From assembly GCA_003251775.1 (NCBI GenBank), contig QKEK01000163.1, forward strand, positions 1 to 50,996: DNA of 50,996 bases, written 5' to 3'. Made by a program: the position numbers and the translations under genes. The stretch is from Clostridia bacterium. Lineage in GTDB: Bacteria > Bacillota > Clostridia > DSM-8532 > SZUA-474. This document shows, in pieces, positions 29,277 through 40,070 of the stretch (position 1 is its first letter; the number at the start of each line of letters is the position of its first letter). The notes under the pieces were generated by a model. That model searched no databases and was not told the DNA's origin. It worked only from the letters and a program-made list of their open reading frames with translations.

Positions 29277-30350
29277 ATGTTTTGGACTGAGGATTTATCA
29301 GCTAGAAAAAGGGAAATACTAAGAGCAATAATAGATGATTATATAAATACTGCTCAACCAGTTGGTTCAAGACTGCTTGCGAAAAAACACTCACTGGGCT
29401 TAAGCTCAGCTACTATAAGAAATGAAATGGCTGATTTAGAGGAGCTAGGATATATAGCTCAGCCCCATACCTCAGCTGGTAGGGTGCCATCTGACAAAGG
29501 CTACAGAGTCTATGTAGACCACTTGATGCAGCTGACTGAGATTTCAATTGAGGAAGCTAAGCTAATTAAGGATGAATTACAGGAGAAAATATTTGAATTA
29601 AATAAGCTTATTATGAAGGCTTCAAAATTAGTATCAAATATAACAGGATATACATCAATAGCTGTAACACCACAAATGAAAAAGATAATTATAAAAGCCG
29701 TACAGGTTGTACCTATTGAAAAGGGAAGAGCTCTTATAGTTTTGGTGGCAGAAGCTGGAGTAGTTCAAAATGATATTATTCAAATACCTCAAAATGTTGA
29801 GCCAGAAATGCTTATTAGAATTTCAAATATATTCAATGAAAAACTAGCTGGACTTAATTTAGAGCAGATAAACCTTCCTGTAATACAAGATATACAGCTA
29901 GAGCTGGATATAGGTGCAAAAAAGGAGCTAATATTGCCAGTATTGAACGGAATAGTGCGTTGTATTGAAAAAATGGATACCTCTGAGGTTTATATTAACG
30001 GTACTACTAACCTTTTAAATTATCCTGAATTTAATGACTTGATTCGAGCAAAGGAGTTACTAGAGGTTTTAGAGCAAACAGAGTCGCTTAAGGATATGCT
30101 AAAGAATGCGTTATCTAGTAAATCCTTAAGAGTAAAGATTGGTACAGAGAATGATAATGAAAGAATAAAGAATTGTAGCTTAATAACTGGTACTTATACA
30201 TTAGGAAATATGACTCAAGGCTCAATTAGTGTAATTGGACCAACACGAATGGATTATGGAAAGGTTATTACCTCAATGCAATATGTTAAAAGGCTAATAG
30301 ATAAAGAAATAGAAAAAATACTTACGGATATAAGAAAGGATGATAGTTAA
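29277..30350 (+). CDS. hrcA: Heat-inducible transcription repressor HrcA
   Basis: LSARKREILRAIIDDYINTAQPVGSRLL; LSSATIRNEMADLEELGYI; GRVPSDKGYRVYVD. Confidence 0.96.
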   Translation: MFWTEDLSARKREILRAIIDDYINTAQPVGSRLLAKKHSLGLSSATIRNEMADLEELGYIAQPHTSAGRVPSDKGYRVYVDHLMQLTEISIEEAKLIKDELQEKIFELNKLIMKASKLVSNITGYTSIAVTPQMKKIIIKAVQVVPIEKGRALIVLVAEAGVVQNDIIQIPQNVEPEMLIRISNIFNEKLAGLNLEQINLPVIQDIQLELDIGAKKELILPVLNGIVRCIEKMDTSEVYINGTTNLLNYPEFNDLIRAKELLEVLEQTESLKDMLKNALSSKSLRVKIGTENDNERIKNCSLITGTYTLGNMTQGSISVIGPTRMDYGKVITSMQYVKRLIDKEIEKILTDIRKDDS

Positions 30351-30351
30351 A

Positions 30352-31038
30352 ATGGTTAAAAAAAACATAAAGGAGAATACAAGGAACACTGATAGTCTAG
30401 ATATTGTTGAAGAAATGGACTTGGAAAACAATGTAACATCAAAGGAAACAGACAGTAATGAACAGGTAAAAAACGAGGAAGCTATAGAAGAGAAAGCAGT
30501 GCAAAATAATACTCAGAATAATAAAAATGATAGTAATGATAGTATTGAAGAAGAATTTTCTGTAGAGGACTTTATGAGTATAAAAAAGCAACTGGATGAA
30601 GAGAGTGCTAAAAACAAAGAGTATCTTGACCTTCTGCAAAGAAAGGCAGCTGAGTTTGATAATTACAGAAAAAGGACAATAAAGGAGAAAGAAAGCACAT
30701 ATGCCAACGCTATATGTGATACAATCTCTAAGCTAATACCGGTAGTTGATAATCTGGAGAGAGCATTACAGGTAGCAGAGAATGTTGAATCAAATGGTAA
30801 GGCACTTAAGGATGGAGTAACTCTAGTATATAAGCAGCTTCTAAATTCATTGGATGATTTAGATGTTAAGCCCATAGAAACAGAAGGTCAGTCATTTAAT
30901 CCAGAGTATCATAACGCAGTTATGCATATTGAGGATGATAGCTATGGTGAAAATGTGATTGTTGAGGAGTTTCAGAAGGGCTACATATATAAAGACGAAA
31001 TTGTTATTCGACATTCAATGGTAAAGGTTGCAAATTGA
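30352..31038 (+). CDS. grpE: Nucleotide exchange factor GrpE
   Basis: LLQRKAAEFDNYRKRT...LIPVVDNLERAL...NPEYHNAVMH...KGYIYKDEIVIRHSMVKVA. Confidence 0.95.
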   Translation: MVKKNIKENTRNTDSLDIVEEMDLENNVTSKETDSNEQVKNEEAIEEKAVQNNTQNNKNDSNDSIEEEFSVEDFMSIKKQLDEESAKNKEYLDLLQRKAAEFDNYRKRTIKEKESTYANAICDTISKLIPVVDNLERALQVAENVESNGKALKDGVTLVYKQLLNSLDDLDVKPIETEGQSFNPEYHNAVMHIEDDSYGENVIVEEFQKGYIYKDEIVIRHSMVKVAN

Positions 31039-31237
31039 TTTTTATTGATAAGCTTAACGCAGTTGAATGATAATGCTTTATATGGGAAGATTAAGTTTTG
31101 AAAGTATTGCCATTCACATTAGTAGCTGGTAGCAATAAATAAGTTAATTCTTTATTATCTATGCGTTTATAAATCGTGTGGGAATAAGATTAAAATAAAT
31201 AGTAAAATTCTTTCTTTGACTAAATAAATTTTGATAG

Positions 31238-33109
<1,872 letters not shown>

Positions 33110-33118
33110 TAGTTTATA

Positions 33119-33184
33119 GCTGTCGACCCTATCAAAGATAGCGTACAGGGTAAGAACCTTGTTGTTTATATAATAAAGGTTTTT
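33119..33184 (+). repeat. Structured intergenic repeat, copy A
   Basis: AGCTGTCGACCCTATCAAAGATAGCGTACAGGGTAAGAACCTTGTTGTTTATATAATAAAGGTTTTT. Confidence 0.65.
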
Positions 33185-33196
33185 GAAATTGATTGT

Positions 33197-33226
33197 GGGC
33201 CGGAATAGTCTTCCGGTCCTTTTTTT
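33197..33226 (+). terminator. Terminator/attenuator between dnaK and dnaJ
   Basis: GGGCCGGAA-tagtc-TTCCGGTCC + T7. Confidence 0.85.
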
Positions 33227-33315
33227 AAGTGTCCATAGTTGCACATTATTTATATTATGTTATAATTATAAAGTTGACTATTGGTCGATACTCAATCGGG
33301 GGTGTAAAGAAGCAG

Positions 33316-34449
33316 ATGTCATCAAAAAGAGATTATTATGAGATTTTAGGTGTGTCAAAATCGGCACAGGATAGTGAAATAAAAAAGGCATATAGAAAGC
33401 TGGCAAAGCAGTATCATCCAGACGTGAATCCAGGAAATAAGGAAGCTGAAGCAAAGTTCAAGGAAGCAAATGAAGCATATGAAGTATTAAGTGACTCACA
33501 GAAGCGTTCAACATATGATAGATTTGGGCATGAGGGTATGAATGGTGCTGGATTCGGCGGCTTTGGAGGAAGCGGTGGATTTGGCTTTGATTTTGGCGAT
33601 ATATTTGATTCATTTTTCGGAGGAACTGGATTTGGTACATCCTCCAGAAATAAAAATGGTCCTAGAAAAGGTTCTGATTTAAAGTATAGTATGGAAATAA
33701 CCTTTGAGGAAGCAGCATTTGGAGCTAAGAAAAGCTTTGCAGTAAACAAGCTTCAAAAATGTAGTAAATGTGATGGAAGTGGTGCAAAGGAAGGCTCAAA
33801 GCCTGTTACTTGTTCACAATGTAATGGTACAGGACAGGTACAGCACAAGCAAAATACACCATTTGGTCAATTTGTTAATGTATCTGCCTGTACAAAGTGT
33901 AACGGTGAAGGTAAAATAATAGACAATCCTTGCAATGAGTGTTCAGGGGCAGGTAGTGTTAGAAAGCGTATAAACATGGAAATTGATATACCGTCTGGGA
34001 TTGATGATGGTCAGACTATTTCAATGAGAGGTCAGGGAGAGCCTGGTAAAAAGGGAGGTCCAGATGGTGATCTTTATGTTACGGTTCATATAAAGCCTCA
34101 TGCGTTATTTCAAAGACAAGGATATGATGTTTTATGCGAAATACCTATCACCTTTACTCAGGCAGCACTAGGTGCCGAAATGGAGGTACCTACACTAGAT
34201 GGAAGAGTAAAATATGATATACCTGAGGGAACACAGACAGGGAGTGTTTTCAGGCTTAAAAACAGAGGAATAAAGCACTTGAGAAGCAATTCAAGAGGAG
34301 ATCAATTTGTTAAGGTTAATGTTGAGGTTCCTAAGAAGCTAAATTCAAAGCAAAAGGAAATACTAAAGCAATTCGCTGAAGTAAGTGGAGAAGATGGCTG
34401 TGAGCAAAGAAGAACATTTTTGGAAAAGGTGAAAGAGTTTTTTAATTAG
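33316..34449 (+). CDS. dnaJ: Chaperone DnaJ
   Basis: [34 protein letters not shown]; four CxxCxGxG-type repeats. Confidence 0.96.
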   Translation: MSSKRDYYEILGVSKSAQDSEIKKAYRKLAKQYHPDVNPGNKEAEAKFKEANEAYEVLSDSQKRSTYDRFGHEGMNGAGFGGFGGSGGFGFDFGDIFDSFFGGTGFGTSSRNKNGPRKGSDLKYSMEITFEEAAFGAKKSFAVNKLQKCSKCDGSGAKEGSKPVTCSQCNGTGQVQHKQNTPFGQFVNVSACTKCNGEGKIIDNPCNECSGAGSVRKRINMEIDIPSGIDDGQTISMRGQGEPGKKGGPDGDLYVTVHIKPHALFQRQGYDVLCEIPITFTQAALGAEMEVPTLDGRVKYDIPEGTQTGSVFRLKNRGIKHLRSNSRGDQFVKVNVEVPKKLNSKQKEILKQFAEVSGEDGCEQRRTFLEKVKEFFN

Positions 34450-34463
34450 AATAAGGAGTCATC

Positions 34464-35396
34464 ATGAAATGGATTAAGGTTAGTATAACAACGACAGAAG
34501 AGGCTAGAGATGTTATATCTGATATATTAATTACTTGTGGGTCAAAGGGAGTAGAGATGCATGATCCACAAGAGTTTTTATCTCAGATAGAAGAGAATAA
34601 GGGGATTGATTTTGCAGATGATAATTTTATAAACCTAATAGGAAATGATGTTAAAATATCAGGCTATTATAATGAACTGGTAAATATTGAAGAGTTGATA
34701 CACATGATTAAAGAGAAGATGTCTGTTGCATCTGCTTATATGGATACAGGCAAAGTAAATATAGAAGTAAGCAATATTGATGATGCTGATTGGGAGAATG
34801 AATGGAAGGCTCACTATAAACCTTTTTATATAACTGATAACATACTAATTAAGCCAACTTGGGAAGATGTAAGTGCGTGCAAAGATGATATTATAATAGA
34901 GCTTGATCCAGGAATGGCTTTTGGTACTGGAATACACGAGACCACAAAGATGTGTTCTAAATACTTAAAAAGATTTGTCAAAAAGGGCGATCAGATTTTA
35001 GATATTGGGTGTGGTACTGGGATTTTATCTATAATTGCTGCTAAGCTGGGAGCTGAGCGTATAACTGCTTTAGATATAGATATTACTGCGGTTAAGGTTG
35101 CAAAAGAAAATGCTATACAGAATAAAGTTGATGATAAAGTGTGTACCTATAAAAGTGAGCTTAAGGAAATAATTCTAGAAAAATATGATATTATAGTGGC
35201 AAACATTATTGCAGATATTATAATAGATATTTCAGAGCTAGTAAGAAATTATCTTAAGGATAATGGAGTATTAATAACCTCTGGGATAATTAAGGATAGA
35301 AAGGACGATGTTCTAAATCATTATAGAGCTCTTGGTTATTCGGTAAGTATAATTGATGAGTTAGGGGAATGGGTGGCGATTTGTTTTAATGCCTAG
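34464..35396 (+). CDS. prmA: Ribosomal protein L11 methyltransferase
   Basis: DPGMAFGTGIHETTKMC; ILDIGCGTGILSIIAAKLGAE; IVANIIADII. Confidence 0.94.
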   Translation: MKWIKVSITTTEEARDVISDILITCGSKGVEMHDPQEFLSQIEENKGIDFADDNFINLIGNDVKISGYYNELVNIEELIHMIKEKMSVASAYMDTGKVNIEVSNIDDADWENEWKAHYKPFYITDNILIKPTWEDVSACKDDIIIELDPGMAFGTGIHETTKMCSKYLKRFVKKGDQILDIGCGTGILSIIAAKLGAERITALDIDITAVKVAKENAIQNKVDDKVCTYKSELKEIILEKYDIIVANIIADIIIDISELVRNYLKDNGVLITSGIIKDRKDDVLNHYRALGYSVSIIDELGEWVAICFNA

Positions 35397-36141
35397 GTTT
35401 TTTATTAATAGAGAACAGGTACAAGGAAATAAAATATATATTACTGGTAGTGATGTTAACCACATTAAAAATGTTTTAAGATATAGGGTTGGTGGTATAC
35501 TAAGTATATGCGACGATGTGCAAAATGAGTATACCTCTGAAATAGAGTTAATCTCAAATGAGAGGATAGTTCTACGAATATTAGGTATGGAAACTGAGAA
35601 AACTAACATGAATGATAATACCCATTTTACTTTATTTCAGAGCCTAATAAAATCAGATAAGATGGATTGGGTTGTTCAAAAAAGTGTTGAATTAGGTATT
35701 AATACAATTGTGCCGATTATTACTGATAGGACTATTATTAGGTTAGATGAAAAGACTGCTGAAAAAAAGGTAATAAGATGGCAAAAAATAGTGGAGGGTG
35801 CAGCTAAACAGAGTGGAAGAAACTCTATTCCTGATATTAAACCTCCAGAAAAGTTTGAAAATATCTTTAAATATAATAAGAAATTTGATAAAATAATATT
35901 ACCTTACGAAAATGAAGAAACTAATACAATTAAAGTTTTATTTAATAAATTTAAGAATGAGAATATAAGAAAAGTTGGTATAATAATAGGGCCTGAAGGT
36001 GGCTTTGCAGAGCAAGAGGTTCAAGTGGCAAGGCAAGCTGGTTGTGAGGTTATAAGTTTGGGGAGTAACATCTTAAGGTCTGAAACCGCCGCTTTATTCT
36101 CATTGTCAATACTTTTATATGAGTTGGGAGAAAATAGATAA
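35389..36141 (+). CDS. rsmE: 16S rRNA (uracil(1498)-N(3))-methyltransferase
   Basis: DVNHIKNVLRYRVGG; QSLIKSDKMDWVVQKSVELG; IGPEGGFAEQEV; LGSNILRSETAA. Confidence 0.94.
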   Translation: MPRFFINREQVQGNKIYITGSDVNHIKNVLRYRVGGILSICDDVQNEYTSEIELISNERIVLRILGMETEKTNMNDNTHFTLFQSLIKSDKMDWVVQKSVELGINTIVPIITDRTIIRLDEKTAEKKVIRWQKIVEGAAKQSGRNSIPDIKPPEKFENIFKYNKKFDKIILPYENEETNTIKVLFNKFKNENIRKVGIIIGPEGGFAEQEVQVARQAGCEVISLGSNILRSETAALFSLSILLYELGENR

Positions 36142-36515
36142 TGAAAGAACTAAAATTTGTTGTTGTTGATGATGCTGTATTTATGAGGACACTATTAAGA
36201 AGGATGCTTGAGGAGATACCTGAATACACAGTCCTTGGTGAAGGCGGGAATGGGATTGAAGCTATTGAACAGGCAAAAAAGCATAAGCCAGATATAATGA
36301 CTTTAGATATAACTATGCCCGATATGGACGGAATTCAAGCAGTTAAGGAAATTATGAAGGTTAGCCCTGAGACAAAAATTATTATGGTTTCAGCTATGGG
36401 GCAGCAGTCGATGGTTATTGAGGCAATTAAGCTTGGGGCTAAGGATTTTGTAGTAAAGCCTTTTGATAAGTCAAGGGTGTATCAAGCAATTAAGAATGTA
36501 ATGGCAACCGGATAA
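36141..36515 (+). CDS. CheY-like single-domain response regulator
   Basis: VVDDAVFMRTLLRRML...DIMTLDITMPDMDGIQA...MVSAMGQQ...GAKDFVVKPF. Confidence 0.9.
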   Translation: MKELKFVVVDDAVFMRTLLRRMLEEIPEYTVLGEGGNGIEAIEQAKKHKPDIMTLDITMPDMDGIQAVKEIMKVSPETKIIMVSAMGQQSMVIEAIKLGAKDFVVKPFDKSRVYQAIKNVMATG

Positions 36516-36592
36516 TTACTTTAATAAGACTGTGTATGAGCAAAAAATTGACAGCATAATTAATTGGATAATAATTCAGTCAGTTTAACATT

Positions 36593-36660
36593 AGGTTGTC
36601 TACGCTATCGGAGATAGCGGACAACTTAAGAACCTTTATTTTTGTACAATAAAAAGAACC
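36593..36660 (+). repeat. Structured intergenic repeat, copy B
   Basis: AGGTTGTCTACGCTATCGGAGATAGCGGACAACTTAAGAACCTTTATTTTTGTACAATAAAAAG. Confidence 0.65.
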
Positions 36661-36710
36661 TATAGATATGGATACCTTCCACAGGTAGTGTCCATATCTA
36701 TAGGTTCTTT
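36653..36710. terminator. Strong bidirectional terminator between convergent response regulator and secG
   Basis: Perfect 20-bp stem AAAGAACCTATAGATATGGA / TCCATATCTATAGGTTCTTT. Confidence 0.85.
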
Positions 36711-36750
36711 AGTTACTCATGTGTAATTACAAGATTAATTAATAAACTAT

Positions 36751-36996
36751 TTACTGCTTAAGCAAGACTTGAAGAACAAGTGATGTAATTAAGAATGCAA
36801 TAGCTACAAACGCAGTAATTTTACTAAGCAGAGCATCTATTGTTCTACCCTTATTTTTACCAAAAAATGTTTCAGCACCTCCTGCAATTGAACCACCTAA
36901 TCCAGCAGATTTACCTGATTGTAGCAGAACTATTGCAATTAAAGCTATAGCAATTAAAATATGAACAACGGTTAATACAATTTCTAATATATTCAT
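36751..36996 (-). CDS. secG: Preprotein translocase subunit SecG
   Basis: IALIAIVLLQSGKSAGLGGSIAGGAETFFGKNKGRTIDALLSKIT. Confidence 0.95.
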   Translation of the reverse strand: MNILEIVLTVVHILIAIALIAIVLLQSGKSAGLGGSIAGGAETFFGKNKGRTIDALLSKITAFVAIAFLITSLVLQVLLKQ

Positions 36997-37059
36997 TTAT
37001 TTTCAACCTCCTATTTGTAAGCTTTCATAGACAGCATATATTCTATCATATATCACCCA

Positions 37060-37119
37060 TATTGACAAGGAGTTTTACAAGCTTTTTCACAAAAAAGCTT
37101 GTAAAACTCCTTGTCAATA
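37060..37119. repeat. 28-bp perfect inverted repeat with 4-nt loop
   Basis: TATTGACAAGGAGTTTTACAAGCTTTTT-caca-AAAAAGCTTGTAAAACTCCTTGTCAATA. Confidence 0.95.
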
Positions 37120-37184
37120 GTATATAATGAACTGGATATTATTAATGTATTAAGCACATAAGTTTCACTTTTGAGGTAATTAGT

Positions 37185-37949
37185 ATGAATTTTAGACCGT
37201 GTATTGATATTCATAATGGAAGGGTCAAGCAAATAGTTGGCGGCTCGTTATCACAGGATTCAAGTAATATAATAGAAAATTTTGTATCTGATGAGGATGC
37301 TTCATTTTATGCAGAGCTTTTTAAAAAGGATAAATTATTTGGTGGGCATATAATAATGCTAGGACCCAATAATCAGGAACAAGCTTTAAAAGCCTTGAAG
37401 TCGTATCCAAATGGTATGCAGATTGGTGGAGGCATAACTTCTCAGAATGCGGCATTTTTTCTAGAAATGGGTGCTTCACATGTTGTTGTTACATCATATA
37501 TTTTTAAAGACGGAAGAATTGATTTTAATAATTTAGAGCAACTAGTATCTGAAGTTGGTAAAGAAAGACTAGTGTTAGATTTAAGTTGTAAGAAAAAGGA
37601 TGGCAATTACTACGTAATGACTGACAGATGGCAAAAGTTCACTGATTTTAAAGTAAATAAAGAGAATTTAAAATTCCTTTCTGGTTATTGTGATGAGTTT
37701 TTAGTTCATGCAGTGGACGTTGAAGGAAAGCGTAATGGTATACAGATGGATTTGGTTGAATTGTTGGGCTATGATTGTGGTATTACAGTTACATACGCTG
37801 GAGGAATAAACTCAATTGATGACATAGACATAATCAATGATTTAGGACAGAATAGGGTGAATTTTACAGTTGGAAGTGCGTTAGATATATTTGGTGGAAA
37901 CCTACGGTATACAGATATTGTAGAGTATTGTAGGTCAAAAGAAGGTTAG
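37185..37949 (+). CDS. hisA: Eukaryote-type HisA (phosphoribosylformimino-5-aminoimidazole carboxamide ribotide isomerase)
   Basis: CIDIHNGRVKQIVGGSL, HIIMLGPNNQEQALKAL, QIGGGI, VLDLSCKKKDGNYYVMTDRWQKFTD, DEFLVHAVDVEGKRNGI, FTVGSALDIFGGNL. Confidence 0.88.
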   Translation: MNFRPCIDIHNGRVKQIVGGSLSQDSSNIIENFVSDEDASFYAELFKKDKLFGGHIIMLGPNNQEQALKALKSYPNGMQIGGGITSQNAAFFLEMGASHVVVTSYIFKDGRIDFNNLEQLVSEVGKERLVLDLSCKKKDGNYYVMTDRWQKFTDFKVNKENLKFLSGYCDEFLVHAVDVEGKRNGIQMDLVELLGYDCGITVTYAGGINSIDDIDIINDLGQNRVNFTVGSALDIFGGNLRYTDIVEYCRSKEG

Positions 37950-38000
37950 AGTTTATTTATGGATATTAGCAAAGGAAGATATGTTAATTAATTATGAAAT

Positions 38001-38027
38001 ATCGCATCATAGTGTTTATGATGCGAT
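38001..38027 (+). terminator. Hairpin between hisA and the SNF2 module
   Basis: ATCGCATCAT-agtgttt-ATGATGCGAT. Confidence 0.5.
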
Positions 38028-38034
38028 TCGTTTG

Positions 38035-38043
38035 TGGTATAAT
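38035..38043 (+). promoter_or_regulatory. Putative extended -10 promoter of the SNF2 module
   Basis: TGGTATAAT, ~90 nt upstream of ATG 38136. Confidence 0.45.
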
Positions 38044-38135
38044 TAAATCAAATTCTTTTTCAATTAAGTATGGTATATATTCTTTTAGAATTTTCATTTA
38101 CTTAATTCAGAGTATTTATAAGGGTTTGGTGAGAG

Positions 38136-39932
38136 ATGGAGCAACCTCGGTTTACAAATGTAGATTTGATTAAAATACAAAACAGGAGCAATAATATAAA
38201 CATGTTAATGGATTTAGTTCCTGTCAACATGTCGTTTAAGGATGCCTTTGGAATTGAAGAGCTTCATATAAACAAGTCTATAAATAATTCTCCAGACCAG
38301 TTAAAACTAAGCCTGTTGGCACATACTCTTTCTGATATGAAGAGGATAGATAATATTTCTGCAATAGATTTGCTTGAGGGTAGAATTGAGCCATATCCCT
38401 ACCAATTATCAGTTGCATTAAATGTACTGAAGGATAAGTCTAGCATTGCTCTTCTAGCTGACGAAGTTGGTCTGGGTAAAACAATAGAGGTAGGAATTAT
38501 CCTCAAGGAGCATTTTATTAGGGGGAATATTAACACAGTATTAATAATAACACCTAAGGCATTGGTAAATCAATGGCAGGATGAAATGAGAGAGAAATTT
38601 GATGAGGAGTTTCTGACACCAGAGGATGATGAATTTAGTATATCTGGAAACAGAATTATCTTATCATACGATAAACTTGCTAGAAATGTAGAAAGCTTCT
38701 TATGTAGAAAATGGGACTTAGTGGTCGTAGATGAAGCTCACATGTTAATTAATTCTCAATCAAAAAGAAGAAAGGCAATAGCTATGCTAGATAGGAGATA
38801 TATCCTGCTTTGTACAGCTACTCCGCTTTGTAATAAATTGACTGATATCTACAGCTTAGTAGATATTTTGTACCCTGGTATATTAGGCACCGAAAGAGAG
38901 TTTAAGAAAAAGTATTTCAATGATAACACAGGGCGTGTTTGCAAGAGTGATATGCTATATGATTTAAGAAAAATTGTATCAAAGGTCATGATTAGAACCT
39001 TAAGGAATGAAAGTGGTGTACCTTTTCCACAAAGATTTGTGTATTCACTTCGTGTTAATGGAGAAAAGCAGGAATATGAGCTGTTTGAGACAGTTATTAA
39101 CTATTTAAAAAAATTATACAGTTCATCATTAAGTAATAGTAAAAATAGATTTGTAATTATGAAAGAGGTTATTGCTGTTCAACAATCCTTGTCTAGTAGT
39201 CCAAGAGCTTTGATAAAAAGTATGGAAAATAGGATAAACAGAGATTTAGAGGATACTGATGTAATAAAAGTAATAATAGATAAAGCAATGCAGATAAACA
39301 ATTATTCCAAGATTGAGGCTCTTATGGAAACGTTAACTAAATTGCATAATGAGCAGGCTGTTATATTTACCTTACGTTTAGAAACTGCTTATATGCTGGC
39401 AGATATGCTTAATGAAAACTTTATGCCTACAAGAGTGTATGAAGGGCGATTAAGTGGACACGAACGCTATAACCTTGTAAATGCTTTTAGAGAAGGTAAA
39501 GTAAAATATTTAGTAGCAACTGATGCAGCAGCAGAGGGCTTGAATTTACAAACAGCAAGTGTTGTTATTAATTATGATCTTCATTGGAATCCTATGAAGC
39601 TTGAGCAAAGGATAGGTAGAGTTCATAGGCGTGGTCAGAAAAAAGATGTAAGTGTATTTAATATTGTTATTAAGAATACGATAGATGATTATGTGCTTAA
39701 AATTCTCTTTGAAAAAATCGATCTTTTTAAAATGACTATTGGTGGAATTGAGGCTGTGCTTGCTGACAACAATGAAGATAAGAGTATAGAGGAAACTATT
39801 GTAGACATTTTGTTAAGAAATAATAGTAAGAGGGATGTTGAGGCTGAGTTAGCAAAGTTCGGCAATGATTTAGGGTATAGAAAGGAACAAAATGCTCTTT
39901 ACGAAGAATTTTCGCAGCTTATTTTAGATTGA
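38136..39932 (+). CDS. SNF2/RapA-like DEAH-box ATPase
   Basis: LADEVGLGKTIE, VVVDEAHML, LLCTATPL, VATDAAAEGLNLQTA, LEQRIGRVHRRGQ. Confidence 0.92.
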   Translation: MEQPRFTNVDLIKIQNRSNNINMLMDLVPVNMSFKDAFGIEELHINKSINNSPDQLKLSLLAHTLSDMKRIDNISAIDLLEGRIEPYPYQLSVALNVLKDKSSIALLADEVGLGKTIEVGIILKEHFIRGNINTVLIITPKALVNQWQDEMREKFDEEFLTPEDDEFSISGNRIILSYDKLARNVESFLCRKWDLVVVDEAHMLINSQSKRRKAIAMLDRRYILLCTATPLCNKLTDIYSLVDILYPGILGTEREFKKKYFNDNTGRVCKSDMLYDLRKIVSKVMIRTLRNESGVPFPQRFVYSLRVNGEKQEYELFETVINYLKKLYSSSLSNSKNRFVIMKEVIAVQQSLSSSPRALIKSMENRINRDLEDTDVIKVIIDKAMQINNYSKIEALMETLTKLHNEQAVIFTLRLETAYMLADMLNENFMPTRVYEGRLSGHERYNLVNAFREGKVKYLVATDAAAEGLNLQTASVVINYDLHWNPMKLEQRIGRVHRRGQKKDVSVFNIVIKNTIDDYVLKILFEKIDLFKMTIGGIEAVLADNNEDKSIEETIVDILLRNNSKRDVEAELAKFGNDLGYRKEQNALYEEFSQLILD

Positions 39933-39963
39933 GGTAAGGTTGAAAGAAAATTACCAATTAAAA

Positions 39964-40027
39964 TGATTTAAATAGACAAGGTAAAAATATTTGATTTAGA
40001 TAGAGAAGGTATAAATATATGATTTAC
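39964..40027. repeat. 28-bp imperfect tandem repeat, ~2.3 copies
   Basis: tgatttaaatagacaaggtaaaaatatt / tgatttagatagagaaggtataaatata / tgatttac. Confidence 0.8.
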
Positions 40028-40070
40028 TTTCAACCTAGATTTGTGCCCGAAGAAAGGGGTGGACATAAAA

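Noticed and set aside
33414-33749. 111-aa antisense ORF in dnaJ (Pro-rich)
   Set aside because: Mirror of the dnaJ Gly/Phe-rich region, not an independent gene
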